NCBI RefSeq assembly: GCF_004403065.1 | Contig: NZ_SOHA01000032.1 | Span: forward strand, 52,206-116,205 | Source of the DNA: Cryobacterium cryoconiti | GTDB lineage: Bacteria; Actinomycetota; Actinomycetes; Actinomycetales; Microbacteriaceae | Direction of reading: 5' to 3' | Length of the DNA: 64,000 nucleotides | Shown here: positions 18,790 through 28,543 of the stretch, in pieces | How positions within the stretch are numbered: position 1 is the first letter of the stretch | How the letters are laid out: each line of letters opens with the position of its first letter | Program-made: the position numbers and the translations under genes | Notes under the pieces: generated by a model | Told to the model about the DNA's origin: nothing | The model's input: only the letters and a program-made list of their open reading frames with translations | Database searches by the model: none

Positions 18790-20187
18790 TCAGGCCAGCA
18801 ACGGTGCGTTGATGAGAACGTAGGCGTAGAGGGCGACCGAGTAGCCCAGGAGGATGCCGACCGCCCACCGGTTCCTGATCGTCAGCCCGGCCAACAGCAG
18901 GAACGACCCGAGGATCGGGGCCCCATAGCGGGGCGGAAGCGGAAAGTAATTGCCGGTCGTGACATGGATCATGATCGCGAGCATGGGCGCGAAGAACAGT
19001 GCGGCCAGTGTCACGGACACCACGATGGGGGTGAGTTTCGATCCCTTGCGCAGGGTCCAGAAGGCACCCAGAACCCCGGTGATACAGATCCAGCTGAGCG
19101 GCGCAACCACAAAGCCGGGAATCGCATAGGCGAGGTTGGTCGAGCCCGATATGTTCACGTTGGAAACGATCGTGCCCGGGAGGAAGGTCGCAACCTGTGA
19201 AACGAGCTCCTCAGGCGTGAGCGGAATGCCGATCGCCTGATCGACAGGGATGCCGACCGCTTCTGCTGAGCGGAACGCAAGCCAGGCCAACTGGGCGCTC
19301 ACTGACGCGCCGAGCGCGAGTACGGCGAAGAAGATCAGCCCGAGGGACGACCGGTTCTGCTGGTGCGGCCTGCGGGTCTTCCACCCTGCCCATTGGGTTT
19401 GTTTGAGCTCGAGCAGCCACAGAATGAGCAGGTACAGGGCGGCCAGGCAGACGCCGAGAACGTTCGTCACCTTGAACAGGACCGCCACCGTCGAGATGAC
19501 GGGGAGCCACCATCCGGACCACTGGCCGCGACCGATCTTCACGGCGGCCAGGAGAAGGAGAATGCCGAAGGCGAGGGAGGGAGCATCCGTGCTGATGTAC
19601 GTATACGTCCACCACGCGAACGGAGACGCGATCACCGCGAGCCCGAGTCCGAGGATGACTGGCCGCCGAATGCGCCACTGCCGGAGCAGCAGATGCAGAA
19701 GCACGGCGGCCAGCCCGAGCCAGAGCGCCCCGGTGACCCGCCACGACGAGAGTTGGTTGATCCCCGTGACAGTGTGGATGGCGTCACCCACCACCCGCGT
19801 CACCGCAAAGTAGGCGGGAGTGTAGGCATCGGCCGACGTGACGCCCTTGTACGGGAACGACGACAGATCCGCGAGGCTGCTGCCGCACGTCGGACCCATG
19901 GGGCCGTAGGGCGTGACCCCGTCACACGACATGATGACGAGGGCTTCCGTGCCGATCTTCTCTCCCTCGTGCACGATGCCCTGGACGGGCAGCTTGAACA
20001 GGTAATCCACGTACACCCACTCGTCCACGGGGGACAGGGCCGGACCGTGGTTCGCGGTCACGACCGCTGACATCCCGAAAGACGCGATGACCAGAACGAC
20101 CGGCACCCAGAGGGCGATGAACAGGCGCCTCCATCGCGTCGCGGGAGAAGCGGCGGGTGTGACGATTTGTTCGTGTGGCACAGTCAT
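18790..20187 (-). CDS. Multi-pass membrane protein, possible GT-C glycosyltransferase
   Basis: The 465-aa protein has about 10-11 membrane segments. A first extracytoplasmic loop contains an acidic 'SPVDEWVYVDY' motif after TM1. GT-C enzymes that use polyprenyl-phosphate sugars carry an Asp/Glu motif in this loop, and the DUF2142 protein at 24.7 kb has the comparable 'PDENAH'. The start at 20187 has GAGAG upstream; a longer frame to 20295 has non-membrane filler sequence. It diverges from the GT2 gene. The transferase call is by topology only. Confidence 0.55.
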   Translation of the reverse strand: MTVPHEQIVTPAASPATRWRRLFIALWVPVVLVIASFGMSAVVTANHGPALSPVDEWVYVDYLFKLPVQGIVHEGEKIGTEALVIMSCDGVTPYGPMGPTCGSSLADLSSFPYKGVTSADAYTPAYFAVTRVVGDAIHTVTGINQLSSWRVTGALWLGLAAVLLHLLLRQWRIRRPVILGLGLAVIASPFAWWTYTYISTDAPSLAFGILLLLAAVKIGRGQWSGWWLPVISTVAVLFKVTNVLGVCLAALYLLILWLLELKQTQWAGWKTRRPHQQNRSSLGLIFFAVLALGASVSAQLAWLAFRSAEAVGIPVDQAIGIPLTPEELVSQVATFLPGTIVSNVNISGSTNLAYAIPGFVVAPLSWICITGVLGAFWTLRKGSKLTPIVVSVTLAALFFAPMLAIMIHVTTGNYFPLPPRYGAPILGSFLLLAGLTIRNRWAVGILLGYSVALYAYVLINAPLLA

Positions 20188-20364
20188 ATCAATCTCTCGG
20201 AGGCGGCCCGGAATCCGTCGAGAATACCGGCAGCCCCGTTGTCTGGAAGACGGATGGGGCGTGAACGGGTGCGCGCGCCGACTAATGGGCCGCATACCAT
20301 GGGTACTTCGACCTTAGTCGTGAGCACAGATGATCCCGGGCAGAGGGATGGAACCAACAGAAGG

Positions 20365-21279
20365 ATGGATAGCACCGTGAGCCCAGTCGGCGAATCCTTC
20401 GAACCGATCACCGTGGTGATCCCCGTCTACAGCGGAGTCGCGCCCGACCATCTGCGGAGGGCTCTGGGCAGCATGCAGGACCAGTCGCTCCCTGCCGACG
20501 AGATCCTGATCGTGGAGGACGGGCCGCTGGGCGTCGGCCTCGATGCGGTCGTCGCCGAACTCGGCGCCTCCGATCCCCGCGTGCGCAGAATCTCCCTGGC
20601 CCAGAATCGGGGAGTGGCCTACGCCATGCAGGCCGGCCTCGAAGCGGCCAGAAACCGCTGGGTCGCCCGAATGGACGCGGACGACATCTCGTTGCCGAAC
20701 CGTCTGGCCGCGCAGGCGCAGGCTGCCGCCGGTGGCCGGTACGCGGCCATCGGCGCCGCCATGCTGGAATTCGAAGGCCACGAGGAGAACATCGTCGGCC
20801 TGCGTGTCATGCCGCTCACGGAGAAACGGATCCGGCGGTACGTCCTCACGAACAGCCCGATCAACAACCCCACCCTCTTCCTGGACCGCGATGCTGCACT
20901 GGCCGTCGGCGGCGTGCGTCATATCCCCAATATGGAGGACTACGACCTGTTCGCGCGGCTGGCCGCCGGGGGCTACCCGATGCTGAATCTTGCCGAACCG
21001 CTGCTCCTGTTCCGGGCTGATCCAGCCATGTTCAAGCGCCGGTCGGCCCAGGGGATGTTCGCCGCCGAGGTGCAGATGCAGAACAACCTGCGCTCGTACG
21101 GCCTGATCAGAACGCCCCGAATGTACGCGAACATACTGATCAGAAGCGCGTTCAGGGCGCTCCCGCAACGTGCGCTGAGGTTCACCTACGCGCTGATGTT
21201 CCGGGTCCGCCCCGCCGACAGCAAGGGCCTAGGCTCGAAACCGAATGGGAAAGGCGCAGCCGAGTCCGATGGATTATGA
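20365..21279 (+). CDS. GT2 glycosyltransferase
   Basis: The 304-aa GT-A enzyme has 'ITVVIPVYSGVAPDHLRRALGSMQDQSLPADEILIVEDGP', 'RWVARMDADDISLPNRL' (DxD-type metal site) and 'NNPTLFLDRDAALAVGGVRHIPNMEDYDLFARLAAGG' (acceptor-side catalytic Glu-Asp). ATG 20365 is close to AGAAGG; GTG 20377 in the same frame is an equally possible start with better spacing. It is first in a run of tightly packed plus-strand genes extending to 27.4 kb. Donor unknown. Confidence 0.85.
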   Translation: MDSTVSPVGESFEPITVVIPVYSGVAPDHLRRALGSMQDQSLPADEILIVEDGPLGVGLDAVVAELGASDPRVRRISLAQNRGVAYAMQAGLEAARNRWVARMDADDISLPNRLAAQAQAAAGGRYAAIGAAMLEFEGHEENIVGLRVMPLTEKRIRRYVLTNSPINNPTLFLDRDAALAVGGVRHIPNMEDYDLFARLAAGGYPMLNLAEPLLLFRADPAMFKRRSAQGMFAAEVQMQNNLRSYGLIRTPRMYANILIRSAFRALPQRALRFTYALMFRVRPADSKGLGSKPNGKGAAESDGL

Positions 21280-22012
21280 AGCAAATGGAACGACCGAGGA
21301 CGGCAGCCCGGCCGGGGTGGCGATGAGTGAACCAGACCGGATGATCGCGGCCAGAACGTGGCTCGTGATCCCGTTGTTCAACGAAGGCACCGTTGTGGGA
21401 GACGTTATTCGTCATGCCCGGGAAACCTTTCCCAACGTCGTCTGCGTCGATGATGGCAGCACGGATGACTCGGCCGAGGCGGCGCGGCGGGCCGGCGCCC
21501 ACGTCGTGCACCACCCCATCAACCTGGGCCAGGGCGCGTCCCTGCAAACCGGACTGCGGTACGCACTCACCGACCCGGGGGCAGAGTACTTCGTCACCTT
21601 CGACTCCGACGGCCAGCACCGCGTCGAAGACGCACTGGACATGGTCCGGCGGCTGGCGGCGGAGCCCCTCGACATCGTCGTCGGGTCGCGCTTCCTCGAC
21701 GACCGAACGAAACCCGGCGCGATCAAACGGCTGGTCCTCAAGGCTGCCGTCGTCTTCCAGAACGTCACCTCCGGTGTGCGTCTCACCGACGCGCATAACG
21801 GGCTCCGAGCGCTGTCCCGCCACGCGGCGAGCTCGATCCGGGTGACCCAGAACCGGATGGCGCACGCGTCCGAGATCGTCAACGAAATCGGGCGGCTGAA
21901 GCTCCGGTACGCCGAGCAGCCGGTGCACATCATCTACACGGACTATTCGAGGTCGAAGGGGCAATCCGTCTGGAACTCCGTCAACATCATCAGCGACCTC
22001 ATCTTCAAATGA
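21245..22012 (+). CDS. Polyprenyl-phosphate-type GT2 (DPM1/DPG-like)
   Basis: The product has about 255 aa. Motifs are 'TWLVIPLFNEGTVVGDVI', 'VVCVDDGSTDDS', 'HHPINLGQGASLQTGLRYAL', 'VTFDSDGQHRVED' and 'DIVVGSRFLD'. These are the signature of GT2 enzymes that load sugars on polyprenyl phosphate. The start is uncertain: ATG 21245 or 21269 overlap the upstream gene, while ATG 21323 follows GGGGTGG. A DUF2304 gene follows, a pairing often seen for such enzymes. The charged lipid would serve the GT-C-like proteins in this block, which is inference. Confidence 0.85.
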   Translation: MGKAQPSPMDYEANGTTEDGSPAGVAMSEPDRMIAARTWLVIPLFNEGTVVGDVIRHARETFPNVVCVDDGSTDDSAEAARRAGAHVVHHPINLGQGASLQTGLRYALTDPGAEYFVTFDSDGQHRVEDALDMVRRLAAEPLDIVVGSRFLDDRTKPGAIKRLVLKAAVVFQNVTSGVRLTDAHNGLRALSRHAASSIRVTQNRMAHASEIVNEIGRLKLRYAEQPVHIIYTDYSRSKGQSVWNSVNIISDLIFK

Positions 22013-22036
22013 CCGGATTGCGAGGGACGGAACCCC

Positions 22037-22420
22037 ATGGACGCTAATCAAATACTGATCAAGACTGTCTTGATCACAGTCTTCGCCGTTCTGGGCCTGG
22101 TGATCCTGCTGCCCCGCCGCGGTGCGCGCGGGATGGCCATCCGCCGGCTGACGCTGGTGCTGGTCATGGTGAGTGCGGTCATCGCCGTCATCTTCCCGAA
22201 CCTGACCAACTCGGTTGCTGCCGTGCTCGGCGTCGGCCGCGGAACGGACCTGCTGCTCTACGGGCTGATCGTGGTCTTCCTCGGCTTCGCTGTCACGTCA
22301 TCCGCTCACAACCGGCGACTCGACCGGCAGATCACTGATCTGGCCCGCCAGATCGCACTGACCGAAGCAACCACGGCGCACGACGGCCGTACCCCGACGG
22401 AAGATGGCAGTCCCGCATGA
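22037..22420 (+). CDS. DUF2304 small membrane protein
   Basis: The protein has 127 aa, three membrane segments in the first 90 residues and a cytoplasmic tail with a short coiled coil 'NRRLDRQITDLARQIALTEATT'. The layout and its position right after a polyprenyl-phosphate GT2 match DUF2304. The role is unknown, possibly a partner of the GT2. Its end overlaps the next ATG (4 nt). Confidence 0.82.
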   Translation: MDANQILIKTVLITVFAVLGLVILLPRRGARGMAIRRLTLVLVMVSAVIAVIFPNLTNSVAAVLGVGRGTDLLLYGLIVVFLGFAVTSSAHNRRLDRQITDLARQIALTEATTAHDGRTPTEDGSPA

Positions 22421-23385
22421 CAACTCTGGTGACCGGCGGCACAGGCTACATCGGAGCACATATCGTGGATCTGCTGCGCGAGCAGGGACGGTCCGTCGTG
22501 ATCGTGGACGACGTCGTCACCGGCATCGAGGCCCGCGTGCCCGGGGTGCCGATCGCGCGGATGGAACTGTCCGAAGACACCGCCGTCGCCCGCCTTCGCG
22601 ACCTGATGATCGAACATCAGGTGGACGAGGTCGTGCACCTCGCCGCGCGCAAGCAGGTCGGCGAATCCGTGCAGCGCCCCACCTGGTATTTCCAGCAGAA
22701 CCTCGGTGGCCTGGCGAACCTGTTGGCGGCCATGGGCGAGGCTGGGGTGTCCCGCCTGGTCTTCTCGTCATCGGCCGCCGTGTACGGCAACGGCGCCGGA
22801 GTCCCGCTCCTGGAAACAGACGAGACCAGGCCGGTGAACCCCTACGGCGAGACCAAACTCGTCGGCGAGTGGATGATCCGAGACGAAACGGCGGCGCGGC
22901 CCCTGCGCGCGATCAGCCTCCGGTACTTCAACGTGGCAGGCGCAGCTCGGCCCGAGTTGGCCGATCGCGCTGTGCTCAACCTGATACCGATGGTCTTCCA
23001 GAAAATGGCCGAGGGTCAGAACCCGGTCATCTTCGGAGACACGTACGACACAGCCGACGGCACATGCGTCAGGGACTTCATCCATGTCGCCGACCTCGCG
23101 GACGCGCACCTGGCCGCGCTCACCCGGCTCCATGAGCAGGACGAGCCCTTCGATACCTTCAACGTCGGCACCGGCCGCGGGTATTCGGTGCGTGATGTGG
23201 TCAACGAAGTGGCAATCGTCTCCGGCGCCGACCTGCACCCGTCGATCGAGTCACCCCGCCCGGGTGACCCTGCCTCCGTGGTCGCCGACGTCGACAAGAT
23301 CGACCGCGTCCTCGGCTGGTCCGCAACCCGCTCCCTGACTGACATGGTGAGCTCGGCCTGGAGCGCCCAGGAATCATTCCGGTGA
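22417..23385 (+). CDS. GalE-like UDP-sugar 4-epimerase
   Basis: The 322-aa SDR-extended protein has 'TLVTGGTGYIGAHIVDLL', 'EVVHLAARKQVGESVQRP', 'VFSSSAAVYG', 'NPYGETKLVGEWM' (YxxxK), 'RYFNVAGAA' and 'GTCVRDFIHVADLADAHLAAL'. The last three blocks are typical of UDP-glucose 4-epimerase. A second GalE-like gene lies at 41.1 kb. ATGA/GTGA overlaps on both sides place it in the same operon as the GT2 and flippase genes. Confidence 0.88.
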   Translation: MTTLVTGGTGYIGAHIVDLLREQGRSVVIVDDVVTGIEARVPGVPIARMELSEDTAVARLRDLMIEHQVDEVVHLAARKQVGESVQRPTWYFQQNLGGLANLLAAMGEAGVSRLVFSSSAAVYGNGAGVPLLETDETRPVNPYGETKLVGEWMIRDETAARPLRAISLRYFNVAGAARPELADRAVLNLIPMVFQKMAEGQNPVIFGDTYDTADGTCVRDFIHVADLADAHLAALTRLHEQDEPFDTFNVGTGRGYSVRDVVNEVAIVSGADLHPSIESPRPGDPASVVADVDKIDRVLGWSATRSLTDMVSSAWSAQESFR

Positions 23386-24665
23386 GTGACTCCACCCGCG
23401 GCACACGGCGGGGCAAGGTCAGCATCGTCCTCATCGGTGGGGCGACAGTCGTGGCCGGGGTCTCCGGCTACCTCGTCACCCTGGCGGTGGCCCAGCAGGC
23501 CGGACTGGCCGCCTACTCCGTGTTCGCGGTCTTCTGGGCGGTGCTCTATTTCATCGTCGGATGCCTGTTCGGCCTCCAGCAGGAGATGACTCGAGCCGTG
23601 TCGGCGGGAGCCCGTGCGCCCCTCACATCGGCACCCGAACGGCCCCGCGTTCCGGTCCCGAGATTCGTGCTGCTCGCGGCCGGGCTGGTCGGCGTGTTGA
23701 TCGCGGTGAGCTTTCCCCTCTGGGCGATCCCGGCCTTCGGCGCGGACCAGCTCGGCCTGGTCGTGCCCCTTTTCGTGGGGGCCGTGGCCTCGGTCGCGGT
23801 CGCCTCTCTGAGCGGTGTGCTCTCCGGTCTGGGCCTGTGGGCCGACCTGGCCCTGATCGTGGGGCTGGACGGGGCCATGCGCCTGGCCGCGGTCCTGACG
23901 GTGCTCGCCCTCGGCGGAGACCAGACCTGGCTGGCCTGGGCGGTCATCGTGCCATTCCCCATCACCGTGGGAATCGCCCTGACGGTTGCCCGCAGACGGT
24001 TGACACCTGCCCGGTATGTCGGCGGAACCTACCGCGGGCTGCTCTGGAACAGCTCCCGAACCATAACGGCGGCCGCAGCCATGGCGGCAATGGTCACCGG
24101 GTTCCCGGCGCTCCTCTCACTGTTCTCCGACGGAGTCGACGCGGAGTACTTCGGCGCACTCATCCTGGCCATCACGCTCCTCCGGGCGCCGCTGCTCGTG
24201 CCGCTCACCGCCTTCCAGAGCTACCTGCTGGTCTTCTTCGCCTCCCGCAGAGCCACGATCATCCGTGCTCTGGTCCTCTTCCTCGCCGTGGTCGCGATCG
24301 GCACGACGGTGTTCGCGGGGCTGACGGCGCTCTTCGGCGAGCAGGTCTTCGTCTGGCTGTTCGGCGACAAGGTCCGGCAGGTGAGCGACCTCCTGGTTCC
24401 GCTGGTGTTCGCGTCGGGCATGATCGCCGGACTCTTCGTGACCGGACCGGCCGTTCTCTCCCGAGATGACCATGCCGCCTACACGACGGGCTGGGTCGTC
24501 TCGGCCATACTGGCCATGGGGGCGGTGCTGATGCCGTGGGCCATCGGTGATCGCGTGATCGCGGCCCTGGTCATCGGGCCGGCCGCCGGATTGATCATCC
24601 ACATCACATCCGTTGTGCGCGGGGCTGCAGAGCGGAGACAACACATTTCAGAGGACGTTGAATGA
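23382..24665 (+). CDS. Polysaccharide flippase-like membrane protein (MOP/Wzx-like)
   Basis: The 427-aa protein has about 12 hydrophobic segments, and the first begins after a short basic N-terminus ('RGKVSIVLIGGATVVAGVSGYLVTLAVAQQAG'). The organisation fits the MOP exporter superfamily, which flips lipid-linked repeat units. No sharp motif exists for this family, so the call rests on topology and context. GTG 23382 overlaps the epimerase stop. A second flippase-like gene is at 28.5 kb. Confidence 0.68.
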   Translation: MSDSTRGTRRGKVSIVLIGGATVVAGVSGYLVTLAVAQQAGLAAYSVFAVFWAVLYFIVGCLFGLQQEMTRAVSAGARAPLTSAPERPRVPVPRFVLLAAGLVGVLIAVSFPLWAIPAFGADQLGLVVPLFVGAVASVAVASLSGVLSGLGLWADLALIVGLDGAMRLAAVLTVLALGGDQTWLAWAVIVPFPITVGIALTVARRRLTPARYVGGTYRGLLWNSSRTITAAAAMAAMVTGFPALLSLFSDGVDAEYFGALILAITLLRAPLLVPLTAFQSYLLVFFASRRATIIRALVLFLAVVAIGTTVFAGLTALFGEQVFVWLFGDKVRQVSDLLVPLVFASGMIAGLFVTGPAVLSRDDHAAYTTGWVVSAILAMGAVLMPWAIGDRVIAALVIGPAAGLIIHITSVVRGAAERRQHISEDVE

Positions 24666-26308
24666 GGGCACCGCGGGTCAGGTCAGATCATCGCGCGAGC
24701 GGCGCACCGCGCAGCACCAGGTCGGTCTTCTGGACGGCCTTCGCCCTGATGGCGATGCTCACCACCCTGTGGTCGCTGGCCAGCCCGATCTTCTCCGTTC
24801 CCGACGAGAACGCCCATGCCGTCAAAGCCATCGCGCAGGTGCGGGGTGACCTCACCGGGCACGCCGTGGAGGGGGTCAAGCACTCCGTCGTCGACCTGCC
24901 CGAGGAGTACTCCTACAGCCAGCAGATCGTCTGCTACCTGTTCCAGTCGGAGATGACCGCTGACTGCGGGTTCGAGCTCGGGGACGAGGGCGGCAACGAG
25001 TGGTTCAACACCTGGGTGAGCGCGTACAACCCCATCTACTACTATCTCGTCGGTTGGCCGACACTCCTGCTCGACGGGTCGGCCGGGATCTACGCCATGC
25101 GCATCGTCAGCGGCCTGCTGTGCTCGGTCTTCGTGGCCTGGGCGTTCCAATCAGCGATGTCAGTGCGGCGTTCACGCTGGCTGCCTTTCGGGTTGGTCTT
25201 CCTCGCGGCGCCCATGGTCGTGTACCTCTTCGGGTCTGTGAACCCCAACGGCATCGAGATCGCTGCGGCCGGCGCGCTCTGGGTCTCCCTGCTCCGGCTG
25301 CTGCAGCACTTCGACGGCCGTGACCCGGGAGTGGTGTCATCGCTATCCCGTCGCCACCTCTGGCTCATCGTCACGGTTGCGTCGGTCGTGCTCGCCACCG
25401 CTCGAGCGACGGGGCCGCTGTGGCTCGTGGTCGTGGTCGGGCTGTGCTTCGCGGCCACGGGTTGGCGGGCGGTGAAGACTCTTTTCACGACGGGTTCTTC
25501 CTTTGTCGGGCTGGCTTTCGTGGCGGCCGGAGGGCTGTTCTCGATCCTCTGGACCCTCGGCGGCGGCAGCCTCTCCGGCCAGGCGGATGCCTCGGACGCG
25601 CCCCAGGTGGGGGCATCCTTCGTGCAGGGTTTCGCCTATGTCATCAGTCTGACGCCGGACTATTTCCAGCAGGCCATCGGGTTCTTCGGATGGTTCGACA
25701 CGCCTCTCTCGACTCCCACCTACTGGCCGTTCGTGGCCGCCCTGGCCCTTCTGGTGACGCTCGCCCTCACCGGACTGGACCGACGCAGCGTCGTGACCAT
25801 GGGTGTCGTCGTGGCTGCCGCGGTGCTGGTCCCCGCTCTCGTGCAGGGCTACAGCGTGCACCAGACCGGCATCATCTGGCAGGGCCGTTACGGGCTCTTC
25901 CTCTACGTGGGGGTGACGCTCGTGGCCGCCTGGCTCCTGTCCGGGCGCTCGGGCCGCCGCCTGGCGTTCCTGTCCACCCGCCTGACCTGGATCGGCCTCA
26001 CCCTCGTGGCCGCCTACGGCCTGGGGGCTTTCTTCCTGGTCCTGCGGCGCTACGTGGTCGGCACGGACGAATCGTTCAGCACGATGTGGGAGAACCCCAG
26101 CTGGGCGCCACCGCTCGGCGCAATGACCCTGGTGGCCCTCTACGGCCTCGTGTCGATCCTCTTCGTGCTGTGGTCCGGCCGCCTGGCCCTCACGTCCGCG
26201 CGGGCCGACGATGCAGCTGAAGCTGAAGCTGAAGCCGAAGCCGAAGCCGTCACAGGCACCGCGGCTTCCGCGCCGGCCGAGCCGGAGACTGAGATCGTCC
26301 GTGCCTGA
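24662..26308 (+). CDS. DUF2142 family membrane protein (GT-C-like)
   Basis: The product has 548 aa and about 11 membrane segments. The first loop has 'SPIFSVPDENAHAVKAIAQVRGD', the DUF2142 signature where an acidic pair follows TM1. It then has 'NPIYYYLVGWP' as in GT-C transferases. DUF2142 proteins are often found in surface-glycan clusters and are thought to use polyprenyl-phosphate sugars. The C-terminus is an Ala-Glu repeat (26216-26249) encoded by GCTGAA/GCCGAA hexamers, then Ala/Glu-rich sequence. ATG overlaps the flippase stop (ATGA). Confidence 0.82.
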   Translation: MRAPRVRSDHRASGAPRSTRSVFWTAFALMAMLTTLWSLASPIFSVPDENAHAVKAIAQVRGDLTGHAVEGVKHSVVDLPEEYSYSQQIVCYLFQSEMTADCGFELGDEGGNEWFNTWVSAYNPIYYYLVGWPTLLLDGSAGIYAMRIVSGLLCSVFVAWAFQSAMSVRRSRWLPFGLVFLAAPMVVYLFGSVNPNGIEIAAAGALWVSLLRLLQHFDGRDPGVVSSLSRRHLWLIVTVASVVLATARATGPLWLVVVVGLCFAATGWRAVKTLFTTGSSFVGLAFVAAGGLFSILWTLGGGSLSGQADASDAPQVGASFVQGFAYVISLTPDYFQQAIGFFGWFDTPLSTPTYWPFVAALALLVTLALTGLDRRSVVTMGVVVAAAVLVPALVQGYSVHQTGIIWQGRYGLFLYVGVTLVAAWLLSGRSGRRLAFLSTRLTWIGLTLVAAYGLGAFFLVLRRYVVGTDESFSTMWENPSWAPPLGAMTLVALYGLVSILFVLWSGRLALTSARADDAAEAEAEAEAEAVTGTAASAPAEPETEIVRA

Positions 26309-27464
26309 ACCCCGGGTCGCGGTCGCTTTCGACTGCCTGTTCCCGGTCAACGCCGGAGGCGGCGAACGCGTGTACCGCCGCCTGGCAGAACTCTTCGTGG
26401 AGCGGGGGTGCCGGGTCGACTACGTGACCCGCGGGCAGTGGCCGACGGATGCGCCCCCGGCGGCGCCGTTCACCCTCGTACCGGTCTGGCAGGGCGACAT
26501 CTACGACTCGGGCGGCACCCGCACCCCCCGCAGCGCGGTCGCTTTCGCCGCCGCGCTGTTTCGGCATTTCCTCCGCCGGCGCGGGAGCTACGACGTCGTG
26601 GTAGTCAGCACCCTGCCGGTGCTGAACCTGTTCGCGGTGCGGCTCGCCCTGTTCGGCACGCGCGCGCTCGTGGTCGCCGACTGGCTCGAGGTCTGGCCGT
26701 GGCCGAAGTGGCGGGAGTACGCCGGCGCGCTGCCGGGAACGATCGCCTTCCTGCTGCAGACCGTGGGCATCCGTCTCGGTGATCTGCACACCGTCAACAG
26801 TGCGTTCACCGGCGCCCGGCTGATCCGCTACCGGCGCCGTGCGCAACCCGTCACCCTGGGGCTGGTCGATCTCGTCGGCGAGGAGCCCGAGGCCTCGACA
26901 GAACGTCCGGCTGATCCCTACCTGATCTTCGTGGGCCGGCACATCGCCGACAAGCGCCTGGTCGATCTCGTTCCGGCTCTGCGGGAGGCTCGCGGGCAGT
27001 TTCCATCCCTGCGCGCCGTCATCGTGGGCACCGGACCGGAAACGCCCCGCGTCGCCGCGCGGGTCGGTGAACTCGGCCTGGACTCCGCCGTCGAGCTGCG
27101 CGGCCGGGTGAGCGACGACGAACTCCGGGATCTCGTGCGGGGTGCCCGCATTCTGGTCAACCCGTCGGCCCGGGAAGGCTTCGGGCTCGTCATCGCCGAG
27201 GCGGCGGCATTCGGCACGCCCAGCGTGGTCGTCGCCGGGCCCGACAATGCCGCCGCGGAGCTGGTCGTCGACGGCGTCAACGGCTACGTGGCCGCATCCG
27301 TGGGCCCTGTCGCACTCGGCGCGGCCATCGTGCGGGCCGTCGAGGCCGGCGAGCCTCTGCGCCGCTCCACCCTGGACTGGTTCCAGCGTGAGCGGGTCAG
27401 TCACGGTCTGAGCGCCTCGGTCGATCAGATCCTCGCGCGCTACCGCTCGGCGAGGGCCCGCTGA
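26301..27464 (+). CDS. GT4 family glycosyltransferase
   Basis: The 387-aa GT-B protein has N-terminal 'RVAVAFDCLFPVNAGGGERVYRRLAELFVERG' and C-terminal 'IFVGRHIADKRLVDLVPAL', 'VNPSAREGFGLVIAEAAAFGTPSVVVAGPDNAAAELVVDG' (E-x7-E). GTG 26301 overlaps the DUF2142 stop by 8 nt; the longer open frame upstream only translates the Ala-Glu repeat in another frame. It converges on the next GT4 with a 25-nt overlap of coding ends. Confidence 0.9.
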   Translation: MPEPRVAVAFDCLFPVNAGGGERVYRRLAELFVERGCRVDYVTRGQWPTDAPPAAPFTLVPVWQGDIYDSGGTRTPRSAVAFAAALFRHFLRRRGSYDVVVVSTLPVLNLFAVRLALFGTRALVVADWLEVWPWPKWREYAGALPGTIAFLLQTVGIRLGDLHTVNSAFTGARLIRYRRRAQPVTLGLVDLVGEEPEASTERPADPYLIFVGRHIADKRLVDLVPALREARGQFPSLRAVIVGTGPETPRVAARVGELGLDSAVELRGRVSDDELRDLVRGARILVNPSAREGFGLVIAEAAAFGTPSVVVAGPDNAAAELVVDGVNGYVAASVGPVALGAAIVRAVEAGEPLRRSTLDWFQRERVSHGLSASVDQILARYRSARAR

Positions 27465-28543
27465 AAAGACGCCACGGTGTGCCGGGCCGTCCGCGCCCAC
27501 GAGAAGGTGCGGGCGCGATCCCGGCCCTGCGCTGACAGGCGGGCCAGCTCGGCCGGGTCGTCGAGCAGGCCGGCCATCGTCGCCGCAAGGGCGGCGGCAT
27601 CCTGCGGCGCCACGTACACGGCCGCGTCCCCGGCGACCTCGTGCAGCACCGGGATGTCCGAGCAGACCACGGGGCAGCCCCGGGACATGGCCTCCAGCAC
27701 CGGCAGTCCGAAGCCCTCGAACAGGGTCGGGAACACGATCAGGCTCGACTCGGCGTAGAGCCGGTCGAGTTCCTCGGAGCTCAGCCAGCCCCGCAGCGAC
27801 ACCCACGCCTCCAGGCCGAGCCCGGCCACAACGGGGGCGAGCGGGTCGTCGCCGTGGCTGCCGGTGACCGTGAGGTGCGGCCGGGACTCGGCGGGAACCA
27901 GGGCGAGGGCCTGCAGCAGCAGCGGGAAGTTCTTGTGCGGCATCCGGTTGCCCACCGCCAGCACGTGGCGCGGCAGCCGGGGGAGTGGTTCCGCGTGCGG
28001 GCTCGCCGGTACGTCCGCGTCCTGGCCCGCGAGCGGCACCACGTCGACGCGGCCGACCGGCACCTTCAGGTAGCGCACGATGTCATCCGCCGAGGCGACG
28101 CTGACCGTGAGCACGCGGCGGGCGCCGCGCGCCGCGACCCGGATCATGGTGCGCAGAACGTGCGAGTAGGCCCCGGGCACGTATTCCGGATGCCGGAACG
28201 GCAGCAGGTCATGAACCGTGAGCACCACGGGGACCCGCGACCAGACCGGGCCGAGGTTCGCCGGACAGTGCACCAGATCGGCGCGCAGCCGCCGGGCCGC
28301 CTGGGCAACCGAGAAGAGCTCCCCGCGAGCCCAGGTGATCCGGTCCTCGCCGCTGATGCCGGAGTCGACGATCTCGCCCGGGAACCAGGACGTGTCCATG
28401 CCGGCCAGCTCACTCGAGGCAAGGCCGACGAACTCGAGCCCGTCGGCCTCCGGCTCGATCCGGCCGTACACCTCCCGCACGTACGACTCCATGCCGCCCT
28501 TCCGGCCGGTGAAGAAGAGCAGGTCGACGAGGACGCGCCTCAT
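27440..28543 (-). CDS. GT4 family glycosyltransferase (mannosyltransferase-like)
   Basis: The 367-aa GT-B protein has 'RRVLVDLLFFTGRKGGMESYVREVY' (acceptor loop), 'VVLTVHDLLPFRHPEYVP' and 'VFPTLFEGFGLPVLEAMSRGCPVVCSDIPVLHEVAGDAAVYV' (E-x7-E). These motifs resemble GT4 mannosyl- and rhamnosyltransferases of repeat-unit assembly. It is last in a three-gene minus-strand operon (GT2, flippase, GT4) with 4-nt overlaps. Donor unknown. Confidence 0.9.
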   Translation of the reverse strand: MRRVLVDLLFFTGRKGGMESYVREVYGRIEPEADGLEFVGLASSELAGMDTSWFPGEIVDSGISGEDRITWARGELFSVAQAARRLRADLVHCPANLGPVWSRVPVVLTVHDLLPFRHPEYVPGAYSHVLRTMIRVAARGARRVLTVSVASADDIVRYLKVPVGRVDVVPLAGQDADVPASPHAEPLPRLPRHVLAVGNRMPHKNFPLLLQALALVPAESRPHLTVTGSHGDDPLAPVVAGLGLEAWVSLRGWLSSEELDRLYAESSLIVFPTLFEGFGLPVLEAMSRGCPVVCSDIPVLHEVAGDAAVYVAPQDAAALAATMAGLLDDPAELARLSAQGRDRARTFSWARTARHTVASFQRALAER